Translations under genes and position numbers: made by a program
The notes under the pieces: generated by a model
Told to the model about the DNA's origin: nothing
Seen by the model: only the letters and a program-made list of their open reading frames with translations
Databases searched by the model: none
Shown: piece after piece, positions 56,761 to 64,000 of the stretch
How the letters are laid out: each line of letters opens with the position of its first letter
Numbering within the stretch: the stretch's first letter is position 1
Assembly: GCF_023898315.1 (NCBI RefSeq)
Contig: NC_064619.1
Location: forward strand, 302,412,150 to 302,476,149
Source of the DNA: Schistocerca nitens
Lineage: Eukaryota > Arthropoda > Insecta > Orthoptera > Acrididae
Direction of reading: 5' to 3'
DNA length: 64,000 bases

Positions 56761-58190
56761 GTTTTGCCGTTCTCAACACTGGCTGATGTGAATTTACTAC
56801 GGCGTGAGTAGGCTGCTTCCCTACAAGCCTAAGGTGTGTTATTTGTTTGACACTTTCCAATCGGACCTTAAAACGTGAAGCCTGTAATTAGAATTCCTAG
56901 TGCCCACTTCATCTGAGAAACACACTTATAGCTGCAGCTTATAGCTCTGAGGAATTAGGAGATTGTCTGGGATTCATAATCAAAAACGATTTTCTAAAAT
57001 AGTTGAGTATATTCTGAAAGTCACAGATGAAAAAAAAAGAATGCACACAATCTGACTAACCGAGCAGTTCAGTGTCTAATGCGCTGATGCAACTATAACT
57101 GTCCAAATTAAATATTTAAATGAATGCTCGCCACGCTAAATAATGGTAGAATGTCTGTCCCGTGGTGGCACGTGAAAATACGACATACGCAAACTGAAGA
57201 TCGATAATTAAAGTCATCCCAGAATTAACACTTCACTCGAAAATGATTTCATGGTTACGCGTATCCCAAGTAACTTAATACGGCATCCGAGGCTATTTAT
57301 AGCAATGATACCGACGCGACGCGACTCCAGACACAGATGGTGTGCTATTCAGCGTCTGGAGAGAACTGGGGCCTTGCTTCCTCGCGCAGCGTTCTTATAT
57401 ACAAAGCCGCAGTGCGGACGGCTAAGGGAACGCCTGATCAAATCGGCTCTCCTGACTAGCCGCTGGGCTAGTAATGCACCGTTTTAAGTTATTGAATAAA
57501 TCATTGCTTCTTTTGCTGATGGCCGATGAAACTCTCAATTTAAATGTGCATTCAACACACAAGTAAGTAATCATAATAAAAGTTTTACGTGGCTAAGTTA
57601 AATATTTTGGGCGAGAGAATTAATTTAATTACACTACACGCAGTAGACGAGCTCTGAACTTGCCCTTTGGAGATACGCTATCACTGTAGTTTGATAGTTA
57701 TTCAATTGAAACTTCTCACATCTTTATGATTATAGCGGATCTCCATTCTACTTAAATTTAAACATCCTAGCCTTATTTATTAGCCTACTTAATCTATCTT
57801 GCTTCCTTAATTTTTAAGACAAAAACCAGAAAATATTGAATTTTAACTAAAATCTTAATTTGTGAGATCCAAAGTACTGTTTCTATTAAATAATTATGAA
57901 AAAGGAATCTAAATATAAATTTTTAAGTCTCTAGCTCTTTTCTGTTGCGCTAATGATTTTTACAGAAAAACATCCAAATTTCTAAAATGGTTAAAGTTAT
58001 CGAACTGATATTCAACACATATTAATTTAGTATTACTCCTGACATGCTAGAACCGTTTCAGGTTATTCACTTGATTTTTAAAGTATTGCGCAACATTTAT
58101 GACGTCAGAGCTAGTTACAGCGGACTGGCTGGCACACAATGGAAAGACTGATGTGAATTTACTACGGCGTCAGTAGGCTGCTTCCCTACA
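56528..58190 (-). repeat. 5' LTR of element 2, with extra module and templated patch
   Basis: 1,663 bp. Compared with the other LTR it has one additional 88-bp module (56528-56615), a replaced stretch at 56783-56876 copied from the LTR end plus outside flank, and a deletion of about 30 bp near 57130. Otherwise the two LTRs match closely. Confidence 0.9.
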
Positions 58191-58325
58191 AGTCTAAGGT
58201 GTGTTATTTGTTTGACACTTTCCAACCGGACCTTAAAACAACTGCATTTTGGAGGTATATGGACGATGTTGCCTTATGGGAAAGATAAATTGATGGAGTT
58301 TCTTCACCACCTCAACTCATCCATA
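58191..58325 (+). pseudogene. Penelope-like RT fragment
   Basis: The frame reads YLFDTFQPDLKTTAFWRYMD followed by DV, then shifts to LPYGKDKLMEFLHHLNSSI. WRYMDD matches the RYVDD catalytic box of Penelope-like RTs, and the second phrase matches the GxxxLxxFLxHLNS block that follows it. The LTR of element 2 abuts it on the left and LINE B on the right. Confidence 0.8.
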
Positions 58326-58369
58326 ACAACTGCAAGTTTAAACGCAGCCAAAACCTCTCAGACAAACAG

Positions 58370-60067
58370 ATGCTAAACGATGTCAAAGTTAGCGTAAGGA
58401 GGGCTATGCGTGAAGCGTTCAGTGAATTCGAAAGTAAAATTCTATGTACTGACTTGACGGAAAATCCTAGGAAGTTCTGGTCTTACGTTAAATCAGTAAG
58501 TGGCGCGAAACAGCATATCCAGACACTCTGGGATGATGATGGCATTGAAACAGAGGATGCCCCCATTCTAACAGCCGTGTACCGCAAGTCTCTAGAGGAA
58601 GGGAAGGTTCCAAATGATTGGAAAAGAGCACATATAGTCCCAGTCTTCAAGAAGGGTCGTTGAGCAGATACGCAAAACTATAGACCTATATCTCTGACAT
58701 CGATCTGTTGTAAAATTTTAGAACATGCTTTTTGCTCGCGTATCATGTCATTTCTGGAAACCCAGAATCTACTCTGTAGGAATCAGCATGGATTCCGGAA
58801 ACAGCGATCGTGTGAGACCCAACTCGCTTTATTTGTTCATGAGACCCAGAAAATATTAGATACAGGCTCCCAGGTAGATGCCATTTTCATTGACTTCCGG
58901 CGCTTCAGTCTGGAACCGCGCGACACCTACGGTCGCAGATTCGAATTCTGCCTCGGGCATGGATGTGTGTGATGTCCTTAGGTTAGTTAGGTTTAAGTAG
59001 TTCTAAGTTCTAGAGGGCTGATGACCTGAGATGTTAAGTCCCATAGTGCTCAGAGCCAGCCTTGAGTTCCGGAAGGCGTTCGATACAGTTCCGCACTGTC
59101 GCCTGATAAACAAAGTAAGAGCCTACGGAATATCAGACCAGCTGTGTGGCTGGATTGTAGAGTCTTTAGCAAACAGAACACAACATGTTGTTCTCAATGG
59201 TTTGACGTCTACAGACGTTAAAGTAACCTCTGGCGTGCCACAGGGGAGTGTTTTGGGACCATTGCTTTTCACGATATATATAAATGACCTAGTAGATAGT
59301 GTCGGAAGTTCCATGCGGCTTTTCGCGGATGATGCTGTAGTATACACAGAAGTTGCAGCATTAGAAAAGTCTAGCGAAATGCAGGAAGATCTGCAGCGGA
59401 TAGGCACTTGGTGCAGGGAGTGGCAACTGACCCTTAACATAGATAAATGAAATGTATTGCGGATACATAGAAAGAAGGATCCTTTATTGTAAGATTATAT
59501 GATAGCGGAACAAACACAGGTAGCAGTTACTTCTGTAAAATATCTGGGTGTATGCGTGCGGAACTATTTGAAGTGGAATGATCATATAAAATTAATTGTT
59601 GGTAAGGCGGGTGCCAGGTTGAGATTAATTGGGAGAGTCCTTAGAAAATGTAGTCCATCAACAAAGGAGGTGGCTTGCAGAACACTATTTCGACCCATAC
59701 TTGAGTATTGCTCATCAGTGTGGGATCCGTACCAGGTCGGGTTGATAGAGGAGGTAGAGAAGTCCAAAGAAGAGCGGCGCGTTTCGTCACAGGGTTATTT
59801 GGTAGGCGTGATAGCGTTACGGAGATGGTTAACAAACTCAAGTGGCAGACTCTGCAAGAGAGACACTCTGCATCGCGGTGTAGCTTGCTGTCCAGGTTTC
59901 GAGAGGGTACGTTTCTGGATGAGGTATCGAATATTTTGCTTCCCCCTACTTATACCTCCCGAGGAGATCACGATTGTAAAATTAGAGAGATTCGAGCACG
60001 CACGGAGGCTTTCCGGCAGTTGTTCTTACCGCTAACCATACGCGACTGGAACAGGAAAGGGAGGTAA
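58370..60067 (+). pseudogene. RT and C-terminal region of LINE B
   Basis: 58370-58663 covers FESKILCTDLTENPRKFWSY to IVPVFKKGR, with a TGA where the family continues to NYRPISLTSICCKILEH. 58745-58895 has NQHGFRKQRSCETQLALFVH and DAIFIDF. After the SINE, FRKAFDTVPHCRLINKVRAY and VTSGVPQGSVLGPLLFTIYI lead to MRLFADDAVVY, the intact catalytic box (59310-59345). Beyond a stop at 59448 the frames 59499-60035 and 59708-60067 give SVKYLGVCVRNYLKWNDHI, RRAARFVTGLFGRRDSV and the end IRDWNRKGR. Confidence 0.9.
58901..59061 (+). mobile_element. SINE family 1 inside LINE B
   Basis: Head truncated at CGCTTCAGTCTGG, B box altered to GATTCGAATTC, family body, tail cut at CAGAGCCAGC. Duplications with one change: TTGACTTCCGG (58890-58900) and TTGAGTTCCGG (59062-59072). 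Removing SINE and one duplicate restores the RT frame FIDF-RKAFDTVP. Confidence 0.9.
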
Positions 60068-60147
60068 TGACAGTGGCACGTAAAGTGCCCTCCGCCACAC
60101 ACCATTAGGTGGCTTGCGGAGTATAAATGTAGATGTAGATGTAGATG

Positions 60148-60935
60148 AACATTCGATTCTCTATGGAAATAGAAAAATATGGTCGTCTGCCTTTCTTGGA
60201 TGTCCTGTTTAGACGGAAGAATAATGCTCTCTGGGCCATTCAGTTTCTCGCAAGCCCACTCATGCCGATTTGTTTTTGCAAGCATCAGGTTGTCATCACC
60301 TGTCACAAACTATGAGCGTGCTTCAAACACTTTTCCACAGAGCTCACACTGTCTCAGATATACATAGTTTGCCTAAAGAGCTTGCTCACCAAAAGACAGT
60401 GTTTAGATAACACGAATATTCCATCCAGCGGATTAACAGGGTACTGTTAACTAAAGTTAAGAATCAGGAAGTGGATGAAGAGGAGGACACGTCGGCAGAT
60501 CCTTTAGCTTTGCACCCTTTTGTAGGTAACATTTCGTTTAAAATAAAAAGAATCCTCTGTAAATTTCAAGTGAAAATGTTTCGTCCACCATCTAAGACTG
60601 CAGACCGTTTGGGATCAATAAACGACGACTTCTTATTGGGGAGCGCTGGATTTATTTTTTACCTTGCCAGTGTGGTATGGCTCCCATAGGACAGACCACA
60701 TGCACTGGGAAAGAATTCTACACTCCACATCAGCGTTGCACTCACATTTTGCCACCAAGCAAGTCCGCTATGGCCGAACTCTGTATTTCCACTGGACGTT
60801 CAACTGAGTATGACAGAACTGTGAATCTGACCACAGCATCTTTTTGGGACTCCACTATTAAGGAACCTGTGGTAATGCGCCTCGCAGAAGATCTGATGAA
60901 CCGTGATAGCGGCTATCAGTTGCACACTGCTTAGA
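60148..60935 (+). pseudogene. Penelope-like C-terminal part with GIY-YIG-like domain
   Basis: After FLDVLF come FVGNISFKIKRILCKFQVKM (60501-60580) and LPCQCGMAPIGQTTCT (about 60660-60705), where the family has a YIGQT block; here PIGQT. The last frame (60677-60934) has KSAMAELCISTGRS, ASFWDSTIKEPVVMRLAEDL and MNRDSGYQLHTA, matching the end of the GIY-YIG module. Several frames must be joined, so it is inactive. Confidence 0.8.
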
Positions 60936-61282
60936 ACTCTATCGTCTGCACGATTTGTTCTGATCGAAGACGACAGAGTGCGCCAACGGCCACGGCGAGC
61001 GGCAATCAGAGGGCAGCTGAGCTCCGCGGCTTCACCAGAGATGGCGCTGCCTCCGTGAAGTGTAGTTCATCTGTCAACTTGAATTTTGGCGCATGCGATG
61101 AATACTCGCAGCGAGCTATATACGGCGGAACAGACAAGTATTCGTCAATCTTCGATGGCTCATCTGCAGATGACTGGTAGGTGCCCACTAGAAATATCGT
61201 GCGATGAATTACTCGACGACCGCCTGCAAGCCCGAAATTTGTTTAAATATCACTCGATTGTCACTCTCTTGAATACCACGTG
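60936..61282. other. Unannotated between the Penelope-like element and LINE C
   Basis: No recognisable feature. A frame 61086-61406 runs into LINE C on the wrong strand and is not a gene. Confidence 0.45.
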
Positions 61283-61488
61283 GGAAAAATGGACACCTAA
61301 ATCTTTCCGAGAGAGTTCTGATTCCTCTTATTTTGTTACTATGCTCATTTCTCCATGTGTACGTGGTGGTCAGCAAAATATTTTCGCATTTCGAGGAGAA
61401 AGATGAAATTTTAAATTTCGTGAAACGATTTCACCACTTTACTACAATGAAGTGCCAAAGTGACTCGTATGCGCATGCGTAGTCAAAA

Positions 61489-61687
61489 GTGCCGCCCGTT
61501 GTGGCCGAGCGGTTCTAGGCGCTACAGTCTGGAAACGCGCGACGCTACGGTCGCAGGTTCGAATCCTGCATCGGGCATGGATCTGTGTGATGTCCTTAAG
61601 TTAGTTAGGTTTAAGTAGATCTAAGTTCTAGGGGACTGATGACCTCAGCAGTTAAGTCCCATAGTGCTCAGAGCCATTTGAACCATT
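61489..61687 (+). mobile_element. SINE family 1 in the Tc1-like left end
   Basis: GCCGCCCGTTGTGGCCGAGC starts the head with the A box TGGCCGAGCGG, followed by a perfect B box GGTTCGAATCC, body, and tail GAGCCATTTGAACCATT. Duplications with one change: CGTAGTCAAAA (61478-61488) and CGTATTCAAAA (61688-61698). Confidence 0.93.
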
Positions 61688-61766
61688 CGTATTCAAAAAC
61701 AGGGATATGTAAATAAGCAGAATACGGCGCTGTGTCGGCAACACCTCTATAGGACAATGAGTGCCT

Positions 61767-61926
61767 GGCGCAGTTGTTAGATCTGTTATTGCTGCTACAA
61801 TGGCAGGTTATCAAGATTTAAGTGAGTTTGAAATGTTGTTACAGACGGCGCAGTTGTTAGATCTGTTATTGCTGCTACAATGGCAGGTTATCAAGATTTA
61901 AGTGAGTTTGAAATGTTGTTACAGAC
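61767..61926. repeat. Exact 80-bp tandem duplication at the transposase start
   Basis: 61767-61846 and 61847-61926 are identical base for base, both starting GGCGCAGTTGTTAGATCTGT. The next bases (GGCGC at 61927) begin a third start. The duplication contains the transposase ATG, so two candidate starts exist. Confidence 0.95.
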
Positions 61927-62851
61927 GGCGCTCGAGCGGTGGGACGCAGCACTTCCGGGATAGCGATGAAGTGGGGATTTTCCCGTACGACCATTTCACG
62001 AGTGTACCGCGAATATCAGGAATCCAGTAAAACATCAAATCTCCGACATCGCTGCAGCCGGAAAAAAGATCCTGCAAGAACTGGACCAACGACGACTGAA
62101 GAGAATCGTTCAACGTGACAGAAGTGCAACACTTCTGCAAATTGCTTCAGATGTCAATGCTGGGCCATCAACAAGGGTCAGCGCGCGAACTATTCAACGA
62201 AACATCATCGATATGGGCTTTCGGAGCCGAAGGCCCGCTCGTGTACCCTTGATGACAGCACGACACAAAGCTTTACACCTTGCCTGGGCCAGTCAACACC
62301 GACATTGGACTATTGATGATTGGAAAGATGTTGCCTGGTCGGAAGAGTCTTGTTTCAAATTATATCAAGCGGATGGTCGTGTGTGGGTATGGAGACAACC
62401 TCATGAGCCCATGGGCAATGCATATCAGCAGGGCCGGCCAGTGTGGCCGAGCGGTTCTAGGCGCTCCAGTTTGGAACCGCGCGACCGCTACGGTCGCAGG
62501 TTCGAATCCTGCCTCGGGCATGGATGTGTGTGATGTCCTTAGATTAGTTAGGTTTAAGTAGTTCTAAGTTCTAGGGGACTGACAACCTCAGATGTTAAGT
62601 CCCATAGTGCTCAGAGCCATTTGAACCATATCAGGAGGGGGCGATTCAAGCTGGTGGAAGCTCTGTAATGGTGTGGGGCGTGTGCAGTTGGACTGATATG
62701 GGACACCTGGTATGTCTAGATACAACTCTGAGAGGTGACATGTACGTAAACATCCTGTCTGATCACCTGCGTCCATTCATGTCCATTGTTCATTCTGACG
62801 GCCTTGCGCAATTCCAGCAAGACGATGGGACACACAAGCTGCCCTTCCTCG
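61801..62851 (+). pseudogene. Tc1-like transposase split by a SINE
   Basis: After MAGYQDLSEFE the frame is lost. Later pieces are readable: WGFSRTTISRVYREYQ and RRLKRIVQRDRSATLLQIAS (DNA-binding half, about 61970-62150), MGFRSRRPARVPLMTARHKA, WKDVAWSEESCFKLYQADGR (catalytic Asp region altered to SEES) and, after the SINE, AGGSSVMVWGVCSW and LAQFQQDDGT (second Asp). The Glu box is missing because the 3' part is deleted. Confidence 0.87.
62433..62626 (+). mobile_element. SINE family 1 inside the Tc1-like transposase
   Basis: Head GCCGGCCAGTGTGGCCGAGC with A box, perfect B box, full body and tail. Duplications with one change: CATATCAGCAGG (62421-62432) and CATATCAGGAGG (62627-62638). Among the best preserved copies in the window. 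Confidence 0.94.
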
Positions 62852-62981
62852 AACATTTTCGATCTCCTGTGTCAATCCCATCTGTTACGGATCGTGTACC
62901 GCGCAGCAGCTCTCCAGAAGATGACGCGCAAGCGTAGCACAGGCAGTCTATTTTGTAGACCTGTTGCGTCTTCTAAGTGTT

Positions 62982-63170
62982 TTGGGGCTCTGAGCACTAT
63001 AGGACTTAACATCTGAGGTCATCAGTCCCCTAGAACTTAGAATTACTTAAACCTAACTAACCTAAGGACATCACACATATCCATGCCAGAGGCAGGATTC
63101 GAACCTGCGACCGTAGCAGTCGCGCGGTTCCAGACTGAAGCGCCTAGACCGCTCGGCCATACCGGCCGGC
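62982..63170 (-). mobile_element. SINE family 1 inside LINE C
   Basis: Full head in minus orientation (GGCCGGCCGGTATGGCCGAG on the minus strand), B box GGTTCGAATCC, body, tail cut at TTTTGGGGCTCTGAGC on the plus strand. Perfect 9-bp duplications CTAAGTGTT at 62973-62981 and 63171-63179. Confidence 0.93.
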
Positions 63171-64000
63171 CTAAGTGTTCTCTCAACAAGAGCGCAGTCT
63201 TCGGTTCACCTATCCCACAACATTTTCTGTGTAATCATTTCGATTTAAGTTGCTCGTAACTGTAATCTCTAGGTATTACCTGAATGGATAACTTCTAAAT
63301 TCGTGTGATTTTTCTTGTAAGAGAAATTTAACAGAACATTTTAGTACTCATTTAGAGGACCTCAAAATTTTTTGTTTTGGTCCAACTGCCACATTCCTCA
63401 TCATGCAGATACCTTGCTAAATCATTCAACAACTAATTTTGAGTTTTTGGTAGGCTGTAAACGACAACACCCTCTGAAAACAATCGCAGAGATCTCTTAA
63501 ATCGTTTATATACATTACGAAAGGCAGAGACCTATAACACTTCCTTGAGAGAGCCAGAGGTATCACTTTGGTTTCACTAGATGACGTTTTGCCAGTTACT
63601 ACGAACTGTGCTCTCTCTGACAGGAAATCAAAATCCAGATGCACTGCTGAGATGGTACTCCATAGGCAAGCAGTTTGATTAGAAACTGCTTATGAGGAAC
63701 GGAATCAAAAGCCTTACGGGAAGGAGTCAACCTGAGACCCGATCTCGATAGCGCTCATAACTTCGTACGAATACAGATCCAGTCACGATTGAAAAGAACG
63801 AAATTTTCTGAATCTGTGCTGCTTGTGTCTCAATCGATCGTTTTCTTCGACGCATTTCACGATGTTCGAACAGCGGAAATGTTCCAGAATCGTACTAAGT
63901 TAGATGTCAGTAATGTGGGTCTATAGTTCAGCGTTTTATTTGTATTTCCTATTGATGAGTGGAAGAAGTAAATTCCGAAGAGCACGATTCGGCTGTGAAC

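Larger units (their letters stand above)
49017..58190 (-). mobile_element. Ty3/Gypsy-like LTR retrotransposon, element 2 (gag-protease only)
   Basis: TG...CA LTRs at 49017-50576 and 56528-58190 surround a minus-strand interior. AGTC at 49013-49016 and 58191-58194 forms a perfect 4-bp target duplication. A perfect 18-nt tRNA-Gly primer binding site lies at 56508-56525. Gag and protease are present. The frame continues only to the start of RT (GVVKGYE) and then breaks off, so RT, RNase H and integrase are absent. It is a deletion derivative that could only have moved with help in trans. Confidence 0.9.
58326..60147 (+). mobile_element. 5'-truncated CR1-like LINE (LINE B), inserted in a Penelope-like element
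   Basis: Begins in the pre-RT region and ends with CACCATTAGGTGGCTTGCGG and a (TGTAGA)n tail at about 60126-60147. Endonuclease and ORF1 are missing, the usual result of incomplete reverse transcription. A SINE splits the RT domain. The RT active site is intact. Confidence 0.88.
58191..60935 (+). mobile_element. Penelope-like element remnant split by LINE B
   Basis: The RT palm at 58191-58325 continues after LINE B with FSMEIEKYGRLPFLDVLF (60150-60210) exactly where the family's FTMExExxGxLPFLDV block should follow HLNS. It runs on to a GIY-YIG-like region ending NRDSGYQLHTA at about 60930. Neither the 5' part nor terminal repeats are seen. Penelope-like elements move by target-primed synthesis using RT plus GIY-YIG endonuclease (family knowledge). 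Confidence 0.83.
61445..62851 (+). mobile_element. Tc1-like transposon inserted in LINE C, right part lost
   Basis: The left end CAATGAAGTGCCAAAGTGAC follows TA (61443-61444), like the inverted repeat of a locust Tc1 family. The transposase starts with MAGYQDLSEFE at 61801 and 61881. The right part, after CAAGACGATGGGACACACAAG, is missing and LINE C resumes. Two SINEs and an 80-bp duplication lie inside. Confidence 0.83.
61283..64000 (-). mobile_element. CR1-like LINE (LINE C), split by Tc1 and SINE, runs off the window
   Basis: Nucleotide similarity to LINE A is visible at 61283-61440 (CACCTAAATCTTTCCG against CACCTATATCTTTCCG at 31416) and again from about 62852 on (CAAGCGTAGCACAGGCAGTC against CAAGCGTAGTGTAGGCAGTC at 31730). 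Minus-strand RT remains: KAFDSVPHKQFLIKLLAYGV (about 63650-63715) and FVMYINDLRDLCDCFQRV (about 63480-63530), where the FADD box is destroyed. Between the two halves sits a Tc1-like element. The 5' end lies outside the window. Confidence 0.82.

Noticed and set aside
56616..58190. Placing the inner edge of the 5' LTR of element 2 at 56616
   Set aside because: The perfect tRNA-Gly site is next to 56528, and the copy next to 56616 has a change, so 56528 is the working boundary.
58745..58972. 75-residue frame as a complete protein
   Set aside because: It is LINE B RT running into the SINE. The last part is SINE sequence.
62213..62533. 106-residue frame as a complete protein
   Set aside because: It is Tc1-like transposase fused by chance to the SINE; about 30 C-terminal residues come from the SINE.

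Overview
The window looks like repeat-dense nuclear DNA of a large insect genome. The tRNA-derived SINEs, Tc1-like elements and CR1-like LINEs resemble families I know from acridid grasshoppers and locusts (probably Schistocerca); that taxonomic call is inference from recognised repeats. I find no convincing host gene in 64 kb: every protein-coding stretch I can name belongs to a transposable element, and nearly all are broken. The exception is one intact Tc1-like transposase.

Layout. 1-1.67 kb: nothing recognised. 1.67-10.9 kb: a minus-strand Ty3/Gypsy-like LTR retrotransposon (element 1) with two LTRs of about 990 bp differing at about 2% of positions. It has gag, an acidic linker, and broken protease, RT and RNase H, but no visible integrase. 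Its left LTR carries a complete plus-strand Tc1-like transposon, and the right LTR preserves the empty TA target. 10.9-19.5 kb: mostly unrecognised AT-rich DNA with a compact 43-bp tandem repeat, a diverged repeat family carrying GGTTCGAATCC-like motifs, and microsatellites. 19.5-30.2 kb: SINEs, a decayed Tc1-like copy and a decayed Gypsy pol (element 3) with a SINE in its integrase.

31.3-34.7 kb: a CR1-like LINE (LINE A) including an ORF1 with an SGNH/esterase-like motif. 34.76-36.34 and 36.8-37.8 kb: two minus-strand Tc1-like copies, each hit by a SINE. 37.9-38.3 kb: a LINE tail. 40.7-41.1 kb: a GC-rich minisatellite. 41.5-44.75 kb: an RTE-like LINE. 46.2-47.1 kb: a long imperfect inverted repeat. 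47.8-48.25 kb: a mariner fragment.

49.0-58.2 kb: a second minus-strand Gypsy-like element (element 2). It has a 4-bp AGTC duplication, a perfect 18-nt tRNA-Gly primer binding site, gag and protease, but most of pol is gone. Its LTRs hold reiterated 88-bp modules that each end in a copy of the primer binding site. 58.2-60.9 kb: a Penelope-like element (RT and GIY-YIG-like parts) split by a 5'-truncated CR1-like LINE (LINE B), which is itself split by a SINE. 61.3-64.0 kb: another CR1-like LINE (LINE C) split by a Tc1-like element carrying two SINEs and an 80-bp tandem duplication, plus a further SINE in the LINE.

The most interesting structures are the iterated PBS/LTR modules of element 2, a templated patch in its 5' LTR that includes host flank, and the filled/empty target pair in element 1. 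I did not find a new enzymatic or defence system.
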